Notes: generated from the letters alone by a model not told the origin. A stretch of 64,000 nt of DNA from Brachynemurus nebulosus (GCA_035578155.1 JAPWDM010000001.1:3848172-3912171), one strand, 5' to 3'; shown: positions 45,855-58,021, counted from the stretch's first letter. Translations and numbers: made by a program.

Positions 45855-46262
45855 ATTAAGATGTGAAAAAAATAAAGAAACTTATAACACTATTTTTGTG
45901 GTATGTTTCTGAAATTTTCCGATAGAATTTTTGTGTTTGTTGCGTATATACCGATACCATAAAGGGACGGCCGCACCAACACGTTCTCGTGTATCATCTA
46001 CCCGGAGAAATATAAAATTTTATTTGACCCAAAATCAGAAAAAAATTTTTATAATAATAATTTGATAAATTTGCCACATTTTTAGTCAAACATACTGAAG
46101 CATACAATATAACAATTTTATAATTTTATAACTGTCCGAGCAGATCGTATATAAGAACGAGTTGATGTGCCCATTCCTTTATGGTATCTGTCTGAAATTT
46201 TCACACACATACAAAAAAATATTGTTTTAAATTTTTCTTTTAATTTCTTCACATCTTGAAAA
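45855..46262. mobile_element. Inverted-repeat element
   Basis: AAGATGTGAAAAAAATAAAG at 45860 pairs with the complement of CTTTTAATTTCTTCACATCTT near 46257. Inner blocks GATACCATAAAGGGACGG (about 45953) and CATTCCTTTATGGTATC (about 46171), and CACGTTCTCGTGTA against TATAAGAACGAG, also match. The arms are moderately diverged. Confidence 0.6.
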
Positions 46263-46523
46263 TTTACAAAAAAAAAAAAAAAAAAAAAATATTTATATTA
46301 CAGAAGATTAGTTACATAAATCAAATGTCAGGTTTTGTCAAATTTTATCTAACATCGGAAGTGGGAGTAACGCATTCTTTTTTTTTTAATTCTTTTAAAT
46401 TATTCTATTTTTATATTTTTGAAGCCAAAAAAAAAGCAAATCAAAAATTATATGATTTTGTCAACCCACTAAATTTAAAAAAGACATACAATTTTTGTGT
46501 TACATGCGCAAACAGTGATCAAG

Positions 46524-47473
46524 TAGGGTAAGTGCGGGAGAGATGCCGCCGTAGCCATAGTTCGTCCGTTGATTGATAGGTAGCGCTATCAATGGATTAT
46601 ATGTTTAAAATAAGTTACTTATTTAAGCTGTATATGGTAACATTTATGATTAGTTCATTAGTTTCGTAATTATCCAACTTTTTATTATTGAAAAGTAAGT
46701 TTTTTAACATAATATTTTATCAAGCATTTAATTCATTAGAATTTAAGAATGTATATTTTATTGTTTTAATGAAAATGAGTTTTGTTATTAATTTAGGTAT
46801 ACATATTTTAAAAGTACGGTACAAAATTTTACGTTAAAATTCCGCACTATACTTGCTATAGCAACATGCGGCATCTATCCTAACAAAAAGGAGAGATGCC
46901 GCATTTAAAGTTGGTACCTATAGATGCCGCATCATATTACATATTGAAAACATAGACTTATACCTTAATTATACAATTTTTTTTTTGGGACTTGTCACGT
47001 AAGTATAAAAGATCCATTAATGGATCCGGAAGAGCTCTCATATTAGTGAAGATAACGAAAATGCCTGTGTATTGAATTGATTGCCTGTGTATTGAATGTT
47101 TTGAAAAGTACTCAGAAACAAAAAAAAAAAGTTGACTGGTTAAGATGTATAAAGTGCCAAAAATGGTTGAATATGGCATGCATCAAGTATGGAGATGTGT
47201 GTAATATATATTCAAGAGTGGCGCTGCGTCAAAAAAATGCAAAATTTTTAATATGAACTATGCGGCGTCTCTCCTTCTTTGATGCGGAATCTCTCCCATA
47301 GGTGTGGGAGAAACGCCGCTTTTCAAGCTCTACAAAAATGTTAATTATGAATCCTTTATGACTCAAAATTTAAAATTATTCATAAATAATTTCAAAGAAC
47401 AATGTTTACATTTATTGTATACGAATTATCAAGTGTTTTCAAAATGTGCGGCATCTCTCCCGCATTCACCCTA
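46524..47473. mobile_element. TA-target element with AGAGATGCCGC iterations
   Basis: The ends are GGGTAAGTGCGGGAGAGATG at 46526 and, on the minus strand, GGGTGAATGCGGGAGAGATG from 47471, flanked by TA. The terminal word recurs internally: GGAGAGATGCCGC about 46891, TAGATGCCGCATC about 46921, GCGGCGTCTCTCC about 47262, GCGGAATCTCTCCC about 47283 and GTGGGAGAAACGCCGC about 47304. It is non-coding; the minus frame at 46958-47179 is unrecognised. Confidence 0.8.
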
Positions 47474-49090
47474 AATCACTGTAAGTGCCTTATTAGGAAG
47501 TCGTGGCCTACGAAATAAACTCATAATTATGTCAAACTCTTCCAAATAATAGTATTGTCGATCTTATGCGATTAAGTATCTAGAATCGTAAGGCTGCAAA
47601 CCGAAACAGAACCGCGTAATCGAAAACCGATAAAACTGACTGACTTTTTCGGAGAGTAGCTGTTTAATCGGGGTAAAAGAAAATTTTTCAAAAACTGAAA
47701 ACCAAAACCGTTATTTTTAGCGTTATTATTAGTTAGTTATTATCCGATAGTTATTATTAGTAATGAATGATTTTCCAAGATTAGATAAACTTCTCGTTCA
47801 ACTAAGAATCCGTCTTACTGAAAACCAAAAACGAGAATAACCAGTACTCTATAACCGTAACCATAAAGTAAAATCTAAAACATTATTTTTTGAACCGGAA
47901 CGAAAAAAAAGTTCGGTTTGAAGCGTTGCCTGTAATAATTTACAACTTTGAAACGTCCATAAATCATGGATTGATTACAAAATAAGTTCCCGAATGTACC
48001 GTAACTTCGGTGCATAAAATTTATTAATTTATTATTAGAAAAGATCCGAAAAAGTTTTAATTAATTGCAGCAACTGCTTTCTTCCAATTAAATATCATCA
48101 AAATTTTATTCAAAACGAGTTGAAATTTTATAAAATATTCTTCAAAAGTGGTAAATTTTACTTTTAAAATTGTTAATGTCGTAATCTACAAAAATTATGA
48201 ATTTTATTTAGCTATGCTCAACGAAAATTTAGTTTATGAAACTGAAGAAAAATATATTTTGTTGCTAAATCAAACTTAGGTACTGTACAGTAAGACTCAA
48301 TATTATCTGTATTGCAGAAGTGATATTGACCAGTGTTTCTCAACCGCCGGCCCGCAAAGGTGTTTAATCGGTTCGCAAGAAGATGTGTGTAATTATCCAT
48401 TACAATATTCTTACTTTAAACCAGATAAAAAAAATATTTTTTAGTGTTATCTACTTCAACAATACATAAATTTTATTATATAGATATTTTTAAAATTACA
48501 AAGGATGATTGAAGAGTTATATTTAACAATTACTATCTCAGTATCGGATTTAAGCTTTCCGCGATTTTCTTTATTAAAAATGAACAACCAATTAACCAAA
48601 TTCAACAAAAAAAAAATTTAGGAAACTGATTTGTCGGTGATCTTATAATCAAAACTGCGGAAAAAAATTGCGGGCCCCGGGAATAAACCACATTTTTTTT
48701 AAAAGTTTTCTTCAAAAATATAAGTAAAGAACTAAAAAAGTCTTTTTGCTATTCCTCGGGCCACCTACCAATAGCTACGGGACCCCACCTAAAATTCAGA
48801 ATCCGGGGCTGCAATCCCGGTTATCCCGCCGTATCGTTGGATCTGCCTATAACATGTAAACGCTTCGCCCAAAATTATCTAAGATTTTTCGGGTTGTAAG
48901 GTTGAGAGTCGTTGGTATTGACGATGAGCTGTCAGACTATCACATAATATAATAAAAAGGAACTTAACTTTCCAATATAAATACGAGTATAGCCAGGACT
49001 CTAGATAAAAACGAGTATAGCATTTTTACAGGAGATTGTTTTTACATTAAAAAATATTTCTTTGAATCATATAGATTTTTTTATTAAGAT
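47474..49090. other. Non-coding spacer with solitary hAT-like end
   Basis: CAGTGTTTCTCAACCG at about 48331 matches the style of hAT left ends, with no right end found. G+C-rich scraps at about 48670-48680 and 48776-48830 (GGGCCCCGGG, ATCCGGGGCTGC) may be element debris. No gene is supported. Confidence 0.4.
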
Positions 49091-49225
49091 ATAGTATATT
49101 GTGCAATAAGGGCGGGAAATTGTCGATAGCCCACGAGAGCGAAGTTGAGCCCACGATCGTAATGAGTGCACTCATTCGCTCGAGTGGGCAATCGACAATC
49201 CCGCACGAGTTGCACATACTGTTTT
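49091..49225. mobile_element. Short inverted-repeat element with central 16-bp palindrome
   Basis: AAATTGTCGATAGCCCACGAG pairs with CGAGTGGGCAATCGACAAT, the outer parts being TTGTGCAATAAGGGCGGG and CCCGCACGAGTTGCACA. AATGAGTGCACTCATT (about 49158-49173) is a perfect palindrome in the centre. Confidence 0.65.
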
Positions 49226-49479
49226 TTATTACGAATTTCACATACTTCTTTCTATAATTATTACTATTCTTTATTACTTTTTAAAATAATATTTTTGAGT
49301 CTTTGTCTTTTTTTCTGAATTAAATATTGTTTAAATTACTTTGCTGTTGGTTTCTATAGAAATAATCTATATACATAGGTATAATAAAACTGTCGAGACC
49401 GTTTCTGTACACGGAATATTTCTTGAAAATTGTACTAGTACTGTAAATAGTTATCTATGTAGATATCAAAACAGCGATT

Positions 49480-49944
49480 TTTTAAATTTTTGTCTGTCTG
49501 TCGTCTGTCTGTGTGTCTGTCTGTTCACGCATCACGTAAAAACTACTGGACGGATTTTAATGAAATTCGGTGTGATAATAACTTATTACCTGGGTCAACA
49601 TCTAAGATACTTTTTACTTCGAAAAAATGTCTCATTCCCATGGGAAAATGGAAAAACCATTTTGAGCATGTACACATATTACGTAAATTTCATTTCATAA
49701 TTTCATAACTATAGTAACAAAATGTAGGTAATGTAAATAAATTGAATATTATACTATCGCAGTTTGGAAATTTTTCTGAATCTTAAATCAAAGAAAATGT
49801 TGCTAATTGTGTACCGAAAAACACAATAAATACACATTTGTCAATTTGGAGACAATTTAACGCATTTTGTGTTGCAAGAAACTACAATTTGGAAAAAGAA
49901 ACTACTCAACGTTTCGCGTGAACAACGTCACGGGTACGGCTAGT
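49480..49944 (+). mobile_element. Helitron-like 3' part ending CTAGT
   Basis: It begins with a TCTGTCTGTC simple tract (about 49492-49530) and the insect-repeat phrase CTACTGGACGGATTTTAATG. The right end is a small hairpin (CGTGA ... TCACG), GGGTACGG and CTAGT at 49940-49944. A hairpin a few bases before CTRRT is the defining Helitron 3' end. The 5' border was not located. The two long plus frames here read the simple tract. Confidence 0.55.
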
Positions 49945-50001
49945 TATGAAATATTTATTAAATAATAAATCAAGAGGCGGCTTTGCGTGTTCTATTGTCA
50001 A

Positions 50002-50035
50002 TTTGCGTGCGGAAAGTTTACTTTCCGCACGCAAA
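50002..50035. repeat. Perfect 16-bp hairpin
   Basis: TTTGCGTGCGGAAAGT, loop TT, ACTTTCCGCACGCAAA. It is one of the strongest palindromes in the window, lying 58 bp after the first Helitron-like end. Confidence 0.8.
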
Positions 50036-50134
50036 AAAGTATATGGGAATAGTACAGTGGGAAAACAGATATTTTGCGTACAAAAATTTGTGCGTCAAGT
50101 TAATACTTCTCCCGCATGAGTAATAAAAAATATT

Positions 50135-50235
50135 TATTTAACTTTTTTTTTTATAATCAAAGAAATATTTCTTTGAATCAAAAAGTTCTCAATCAAAGAA
50201 ATTTTTAATCTTAAACAAAGAAATCTTTCTGAAAA
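50135..50235. repeat. TTTCTTTG repeat fragment
   Basis: AATCAAAGAAATATTTCTTTG followed by AAAGAAATTTTTAATCTT and AAAGAAATC. It matches the right end of the TTTCTTTG family. Confidence 0.5.
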
Positions 50236-51089
50236 TGTATTTGATATATGTACCTAAAGATTTTAAAGACTTGTTATTTTTATAAAAACCTAGTTTGTAC
50301 GGGCAAACTCCAAATTTGAACTGAGTATAAACGCTATAACTATAATTAAATAGATATTTAAAAAAAAATACCTAAATAACTAAAATAAAAAAATAACTTG
50401 ATCATAAATCAATAAACCATACATTATTCTGGGTGTATATAGAGAGTACGTGGTACTTTTCCTTATCTAGTCAAGTTACATTTTTTTTTTTCAAATAACC
50501 TACCTCAATGACACATTGTTTGGTTGGTATTATTCAACAATTTTTCAAATTAGAAAAAATTATTGTTATAATTTATTGCAATTATTACTGATTTACATTA
50601 AAATGGTTTTACCAGCAAGAAAAATTATTTCAAACCTATGGAAATTAAATTATAAACAAATAACTATTTATCTACGTATTTTAATTTTGAGTTCTAAAAT
50701 TTGTTTGGCCAAACGAAACATTCCAACGTTTCTGTCATGTTTACATTTTGTGAATTAACAAATAAAAAGTTTCCTACTATTTTTTGTTTTAAAAGTAAAA
50801 GTAAAAAAACTACAATATTCCTATGGAATTTAAGTCTATAAATTGTCCATAATCAAATTAAATGGTGAAAAACATTTTTTTCTAATTAATGTCACAATTT
50901 TGTTTAAACTTACACCTAATAGGGGAATCCCAAAAACACATCAAAAACCACCTCGTTACCGAATAAATAAAAATGACAAAAAAGCTTATTTTAAAGTATT
51001 TAAAATATCGAGGTATAATAGTTTTAGTACGTCATTTTTAAAAATTGATAATTGTATTGAAATTTATATCAACCATCTACTTAATAAAT
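50236..51089. other. Non-coding DNA
   Basis: Low-complexity frames only, and no gene is supported. The 3' portion may be part of the following Helitron-like element. Confidence 0.35.
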
Positions 51090-51635
51090 TTCTAACACCG
51101 ACTGACTGACAGACAACGCACAGCCTAAACCGTTGAGTACAGAAGAATGAAATTTTGCACAGGAGCTCCCTATGTAACGTAGGTGCCCACTAAGAAAGGA
51201 TTTCTGAAAATTCGCCCCCTAAGTGGGTTAAATAAGGAATGAAAATTTTTATGAAATTTCGACATTTTTGATGTTAGATATATAAAAATATGTTACTATG
51301 ACTATTCAAATAAATAATATTTTATACACTGATTGACAGACAACGCACAGCTTAAACTGTTGGGTTTAGATTGACGAAATTTAGCACAGAAGATACGTAT
51401 GAAGATTGATCTTTAGGCTTCTATTTAGAAATAAAAATCAGTTATGTAAACGTTTCTGGAAATTCATTCCCTAAGTGGTTAAAACAGCAAATGAAAGTTC
51501 GTATAGAAAGTTCGTCATTTTTGAAATTAGAATTGGAAATTGGTATTTAGGCTTTTGAAAAACATTGAAAGTGAGCAGTGATTACCCAATAAAAAGATGT
51601 TGCCGATGGGAAATCCCATCGGGTATACGGCTAGT
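51090..51635 (+). mobile_element. Helitron-like 3' part with internal duplication, ending CTAGT
   Basis: Two direct copies of a block start GACAGACAACGCACAGC at 51109 and 51336, each followed by a TTCTGRAAATTC / CCTAAGTGG block. The element ends with a perfect 9-bp hairpin (CCGATGGGA, AA, TCCCATCGG; 51603-51622), GTATACGG and CTAGT (51631-51635). The end shares GGGTA(TA)CGGCTAGT with 49932-49944, so the two are one family. The 5' end is not placed. Confidence 0.65.
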
Positions 51636-51754
51636 ACTGAATATTAGTTGAACATCCATTTTTTATTATGAAATTATACCTATTTTAATGTGAGGTATTT
51701 CGAATTGAAACAAAAAATTTAATTCACCACAATTTGTTTGAGATTTAGTAATTA

Positions 51755-52570
51755 CTTAAATCCAGGGCTGGGAAAAAAGTTTCATAGAAATAATTTAAAA
51801 TAGAAAATGGTTCCCAAAAATGTATTTAAAATACAAAATGGAAAATATAGTTTTGCTGAACATATTTAAAATTAATAATGGAAAATAGTTATTTAAAACG
51901 GATTATAAAATGCAAAATGCTTAAAATATATACTTTTACTTGAAATTTATTCTATAAATTTTTCATTATTATTTTAATTAATTTAAAAAAAAAAAAAGAA
52001 AAGAAAAGAAAAAAAATGAAAATATCAAACGTACTGAAATTAAATAAAGGCAATCTTTTGAGAAAATTTTGCAAAGTTTTCATGATACGAAAACGAAACT
52101 TAACTTTTCAAATATTGTTACATTAAAAATAAAAATATTCTAAAATTTAATTCGGCCTTGACATTTCAAATCTTGACTACGTTACGAATTACGATTGCAA
52201 CCTCTAAATAAAATTATGAATATTATTTACTCGAAATACAAAAATATTTTTTATTGGAGTGTCTTAAAGATAGTAGTACAGAACTTGTGTTAGAAAAATT
52301 TGAGTTAAGAGAACTGCAACTTCAGTAACAAATTTAACTCAAGTGACATTACAACTCGAGTTATAAAAAATTTGTGTCAATTAAATCAACTTACATTTAA
52401 ATTACAATTTGTTAGACTTCAAGTCGTTCAATTCGAGTTTTATAATTAATATTGTATTAATTATAAAAATCTAATTTAATTTAAAATAGAAAATGGAAAA
52501 TGTCATTTTGTATTTTAAATACATATTTAAAATGAAATAATTTTAAATAGTTCCCAGCCCTGCTTAAATC
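51755..52570. mobile_element. hAT-type element with 8-bp TSD
   Basis: CTTAAATC is duplicated at 51755-51762 and 52563-52570. The 800-bp element begins CAGGGCTGGGAA and ends TTCCCAGCCCTG. Next to both ends are repeated words of the type TTTAAAATAGAAAATGG. The 8-bp TSD and CAGGG ends establish a hAT non-autonomous element. No transposase frame remains. Confidence 0.9.
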
Positions 52571-53340
52571 TCTGCCACGGCAACCACCTTAACAAGAAAA
52601 TGTCAAAATTTTCACTAGACTCAAACAACTTTACTATAAAATTGTTAGTTTGCTGTTAAACACAAACCAAGCGTCAAAATATAGGTATGATGCTACCATT
52701 CATTCAAGTTTTAAGAATCAAATCCAACTATTTTGAATAATAATTTATTATTATTTTCAAATATCTTTCTTAAACACCTATAATTAAATTTTTTTTTGAA
52801 TAAAAAAAACTTGGGAATTAAAATAATAGCATACTAACCATAACGAACTCAATTAATCCATTTATGAACTCATAAATAAATGAACAAAAACAAAAATAAA
52901 TCAAAAACAAAAAAAAACTTCCAAAAACAAAAAAAAACTGTAATAATAAATTTAGTACATAATTTTGTCCAAAGTGACTGGTGTAGCTGAGCAGTATTAG
53001 ATGATGGTTGATGGTGACGTAGAATGTGAAGAACATGTGTGTGCCATTTTATTTGTAGGTACATAGTTAAGAGCACTGATGATGCATTTACACTGTACCG
53101 GTACTGGACGTACTGGATGATACCACGGAGCGGAGTATACCGGAGTTAAAGTTGAGTGAAGGAGCTACTTATTATTATTATACATACATAAAACAACAAT
53201 ATTGTTATCGGGCAAGCAAGATGGTTATCTTAAGGCCACACTATCTTGTACTTGTACTTGTTTTGTAAGAATTGTTCTCATGTATGTTGTAATAGTACAT
53301 GTAAACGAGTTACATATTTACTAAGTTTGTTTGTGATGAT
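52571..53340. other. Spacer upstream of the G+C-rich island
   Basis: No gene is supported. The poly(A)/CAAAAA-rich stretch at 52885-52940 gives low-complexity frames on the minus strand. Confidence 0.4.
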
Positions 53341-54010
53341 CATATTATTTAGAGCGTACGTATACTAACACTACGTCGTAGAGCAGAGCCGAGCGCGCGA
53401 AACAACCAAACAGAAGAGAATGATATTTATTTACGAGTTTAAAATTAGCGCTCTCGTTGTTTGTGTGTGCGTGTGTGTGTGTTGGTTCAGTTTGGTATTC
53501 CAATGTTCTCATATAGGCGGCGGTGATGTGAGTGAAAACCATGCGGTCGAATGGTGGGGACGCGTTGCACGAACGTTGTAATGGCATACGGCGCATAAGC
53601 GGCGCATACAGTTTGTTCCGTTGGCCACGCCTATGGGCGTCATCTATCACTGAGCGATCATTCATTTGAAACCCCACTCCACTGTTAACGATTTGTGATT
53701 GACAGTTAGCGTATAGCTACGGTGCGCGCAAGATCTGTGTATGTCGGCTCGAGTGAGTACGTTTCACTGTATTATTACCAAACATAATATCCACTGTTTT
53801 AATATTATAGATAGAATTTTGTGTGTTTTCTCGGCTGGCGCACTCGGGATAGGGAATTGCGGGCGCAGTTGCAAAACGTATCGTCGTAACCCCCTTCGGG
53901 AAAAAACAATTGGGGGTTTTCGCGGCCGAGCGACGCTCCTCGCCTGCTTGTCGTCGGGACGTCGCTCTTTCGGGGGTGGTACAAAACATACAAGTGTATG
54001 TATGTAACAC
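53341..54010. promoter_or_regulatory. CpG-richer promoter or first-exon island
   Basis: This is the most G+C- and CpG-rich stretch of the window (GAGCCGAGCGCGCGAAAC, CATACGGCGCATAAGCGGCG, TTCGCGGCCGAGCGACGC), with a GT-repeat at 53459-53480 followed by TTCAGTTTG, an arthropod initiator-like TCAGT. Frames are open on both strands at this composition, but none has a recognisable domain. A promoter with 5'UTR is the simplest reading. Direction is unproven; plus is favoured by the two donor sites downstream. Confidence 0.5.
53741..53752 (+). CDS. Candidate alternative first coding exon (MSAR)
   Basis: ATGTCGGCTCGA is followed at 53753 by GTGAGTAC, a near-ideal splice donor, leaving four codons in phase 0. 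It sits in the CpG-rich island. Several upstream ATGs exist in the same stretch, including a 42-codon frame starting ATGCGGTCG near 53541, so this ATG would be reached only by a transcript starting late or by leaky scanning. The whole exon may instead be untranslated. Confidence 0.3.
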
Positions 54011-54639
54011 ATATTGTCATTGTCATTTGATGATCACATATCAGTCAAATTCGTTGTCAAATCATGTGCTTGCCGTACAATAACTGAGTAACAAAACAAC
54101 AGTCAACTTGTAGTTATGACGAATGCAAAGTGTCGAAAAAAGATCAATTATTACGGCGGCCACAATTAATCATCGGCATGCAAGAATGAAATTTCACACG
54201 CTCACATTATGATACTTGGAAATGACCGGACCATAGATCATTCCATGTCAAATCGCGCGCGCGCGGGATTTTTGTAATTATTGTTAAAATTTGTTTGTTG
54301 TGATTTTATATGTGTGACTTGTTGTACCTGTATTTAAATTAATTAATTCCAATTAATATACTACGACCCTATTATTTTGGCGGATTGTGTAATGATACAA
54401 TTTATAGTATTGTGACTTTATTTTCGTTTTTTTTATTTTTGGTTTCAGTGTTCCTTTTTTGTTTTGATTTTTTTTTTTTTATTTTGGTTTCAATGCAATT
54501 ATTATTATTGTCAGTGTTTTTGTGACGCCAGATATTTGAAAAATTATTTTTGTTGAAAAAATTTTTGTGTTTGTGTGTTTTATTTGTGTTAGTTAAAGTG
54601 GCCCAACACGCTGAATACCCGAATCCGGGTCGAGCTTTC
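54011..54639. other. Putative 5' leader and spacer between the two first-exon candidates
   Basis: It contains a GCGCGCGCGCGGG tract near 54255 and a T-rich stretch at 54415-54500. No coding exon is supported. Confidence 0.35.
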
Positions 54640-54654
54640 ATGGCTCAACCAAGG
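54640..54654 (+). CDS. Candidate first coding exon (MAQPR)
   Basis: ATGGCTCAACCAAGG is followed at 54655 by GTTAGT, giving five codons and a phase-0 donor. The preceding leader (CGAATCCGGGTCGAGCTTTC) is G+C-richer than its flanks, as a 5'UTR would be. The matching phase with 53741-53752 would allow either exon to join the same downstream exon. No downstream exon occurs up to the window end, so a first intron over 9 kb is implied. The gene is not identifiable from five residues. Confidence 0.4.
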
Positions 54655-54660
54655 GTTAGT

Positions 54661-57530
54661 GTTTATCTTCTTGATTCTCTTTTAGAATAAATCTAATATT
54701 ATAGGCATAATTTTTAAACGTTATTATAAACCCGTATTAATCTCTTATAGTGATGTTAGTGTTCATAACGAATATAATCTACAAGTGACGAAAAATGTGT
54801 TAAAAATATGTTAGCCATAAAAATCAATTTTTTCCTAGTAATTTTATTACCCAATAAAATAAGCATAAGTGCAAGGGAAATACAGCAAAATAAAAAACAA
54901 ATGTTGCATTAAAAAAAAAATAGCTACAGTACCAAACAAAACAGTAAAATATGTCACTCATATTGTGCTCTGTTTATAACCAGCAAAATAGAATTGATAA
55001 CAGTACCCGATAGAGGACGTATATGTACTTAGTTACGTTGCCGTCGATAATTCAAAAAAATATATTACACTTTTATTAGGCCATTAATTACTTACTCGTA
55101 GGCTGTGAGGCCGTCATAAATACCTCACTGCTTCTCTTTTATGATACATATCAACTCAAATACTTGTAATAACAATTCTCATTTTATTTCTTTCTCCATT
55201 CTGGACAACTTTTAAGGTTTTTTTCTTTTTTTTATTTACAAAAAAAAATCAGTACTCTCTATAATAGAAGAGGGCGTTTGTTCGTTCATAAAGATCTCGT
55301 AGATCGGGATAATTTTTCTCACTTTTCCCTTGACACAATTTTACTGTAAATTTAGCCAATTTAAATTTGTGAGACTGCAAAAAAAGTATTTTTTTTTTTA
55401 TTTTTTTTATGGGAATACTTATCAAAATAATAGAATTTTAAATTTTAATTGTAGAAATTTTGTATACATATTTACGATTGCATTTATAATAAGCCATAAA
55501 TCATTACCATTTAGGGAGTTAAAATGTAATAGGCGAGTTATTCAAATGAAATAAAAAAAAAATTTAAAACTGATTTATGAGGTTTGTGTTTTTTTTTTTT
55601 AAATTTTTATAACTTTTTGAATAATTTTGTTATTATTTCTTTACACTTTATATTTTTTCTCGTTAAATCAATGCAATTTTTTTAATTTCCAAAGAAACCC
55701 GTTTTTTTTTCTTGTTCAAAATTTTCCAATTTTTCTGTTTTTAAATTTTTTCATGTGAAAAAGTTTTTTATCCGGTTCGTAAATATTGCTTCGGAATCGC
55801 CGATTTTTATGTTATTTGTAATAAAAATCACTTTTTTCTCAAATAAAAGTCAGATATGATAATTTTATTATGAGTAGGTTTTATGGGTTACTAATGTAAC
55901 ATGGCAAGATCAGAATTTTTTTCTTCACGTCGCAATAATTTATAAATATACAATCTGAAGGAAATGAATGCCACTATGATTTATTTTAATTTACGGCTAA
56001 ACGGCAATAAAAACAATCGTTAATTTTTTAACGCAATTTTTGAATTGCAGCAGCTAGTACGTATCGAGATTGTGAAATTATTTTTGAAATATTATGACGC
56101 GTATAATTTTATCAATTTATTTATTTTTTATTTTTTTTATTTTTTTTTTCAAAAATATTTTGTGTCAAGAGAAAAAATTATGAAAAATCATAAACGAAAT
56201 GTTTACTGATACTTTTTGACTTAGATTTTCAAACAATCAGATTATAATAAAAATTATGGATAGAATCTATTCAAATCATATTTGAAAAAAATTAAAAGAC
56301 TTTTAATTCAAAGTGGTGATATTTTTTAATGCAACATAAAATACTTCTTTTATTTTTTTTGAATCTTAATACTGAATTTTGTGGACTAAATAATTGGGCC
56401 TTGTTTTCGAAATATATTTTTAAAGTTGTAGACGACTGAGCCGACGCTCACGTTACCTCCCTAGAGTACTCAATTAGGGCACTCAAAGGATTCTAAAATC
56501 AAACAGTTTTTAGGGAACTCGGGTCTCAGGACTTGATTTTTTTCTTCTTATATAGATACCCTTTGAAAAGGATCTGAGAGGGAGACTCAACATTTTTTTT
56601 TTGGCGGCGCTAATTATAATTAAAATTTTCAAGATTATTTTTGGGATATTTTTTTTTTGTTATTTTGAATTTATGTATTAGTTAACAAATAGTTACTTTA
56701 TATATATATTTAGAAATTTTCGAATATTCGAAATTGAACTTTACGGTTATCGATTATAATTCAGTGAAAATTATTTTAATTTCCAACGTAGAAATATTGA
56801 GATTCGAAAAATATTTGTTCGAACTACTTTGGAGTGTTGCGTCGGTAAAGGTGGATTAATTTCTTTTTTTGTGGTAATTTTAATAATGAATATTTAATTT
56901 ATGTGTATAATTTAGCCCAAGTATCGAATGCCGGTTAAATTTTAGTGATAAAATTTTGAAAAAATTTTAATTAATCATTCAACAAATATGTATGAATGAA
57001 ATATTTCATATCAGCAATCAAATTATCAGCTGAAAAATATTTAATTACTACTCTGCAAATTTTTATATGTTCAAACATACTAATTTGTGATACAAATTGA
57101 TAAAAGACCATACAATATTTATTTATTATATGCGTCCATTATCTATGATACATCCGTATATGTAAGATATATGTAATAAACATGTTGTTGGCTAATAAGA
57201 TAATTTTATGTGTTAATCTTAAAAAATAGAAACTAATTAAATAAACACAAAAAAAGCCTGCAATTAAAATTAATTTGAATAAAATATTTTTGTGTATGTT
57301 AAAAATTAAAATAATTAATTATTGAATTAATTGTTATAATTATTAACATACCTTCTGTACATTGAATTCAAAATAAATTCAGTATTCACATAGGCTTATC
57401 TTTAACAAAAAAAATACTTAAAAATACCAAATGAATATTTTAAAATTTGTATATTAGTAAATAAAATTTAAACCAATTCTGATGTGTAGTTTGTCAGATA
57501 AAAATTTTTAAAAATCCCTTTTTTAACACG
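54661..57530. other. Probable long first intron, part 1
   Basis: Nearly 3 kb of A+T-rich DNA with no element ends and no exon. The slightly G+C-richer patch at 56430-56570 was checked without result. Confidence 0.4.
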
Positions 57531-57575
57531 CACCCGATGGAGAAAAACATATCGAAAACCAACACTAAATCGAAT
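57531..57575. repeat. Inverted partner of 61054-61095
   Basis: The block containing CCGATGGAGAAA and CGAAAACCAACACTAAATC has a diverged complement at 61054-61095. They could be ends of a 3.5-kb element or two separate copies of one repeat. Confidence 0.3.
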
Positions 57576-58021
57576 AAATAAATACATTTTGTTTTAAAAA
57601 AATCGTGACCTAGAAATTTTAATATTTTAGTAATTTTAAAAATAGAGAAATATACTAAATATTCGTGGAAAGACGAAAAGGACGTAGATTTTTAAAAAAA
57701 TTTCACAATAAACAAATTTTAGTTTGAGATAAAAATTGTTGTAGCTCAATATATAACGTGTTAACCATACCTTAACAGTAAAGTCAGAAATTTAGAATTG
57801 CTAGTCATTATTTGTAAATACTATATTTCAGAATTGAGATATTACATATTTATAAGAATAAGTGAACTCAACTCATCAAAAATATTGTTTTTAAGGCATT
57901 CAGTTTTGCTCAAATAATTGAAGTGTTGGCAGGTTATTGAATCGAATCTGGGAAATATTTTCAATCATCGCTTCATGTTAGATTTTTCTTTGAAAGTCCA
58001 TTTAAAACGATTTTTATACTG

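Noticed and set aside
49341..49708. 119- and 72-codon plus frames
   Set aside because: They read the TCTGTCTG tract and a Helitron-like repeat phrase.
53345..54026. Several 70-110 codon frames on both strands of the CpG-rich island
   Set aside because: G+C-rich DNA lengthens all frames; none has a recognised domain and they overlap in conflicting phases.
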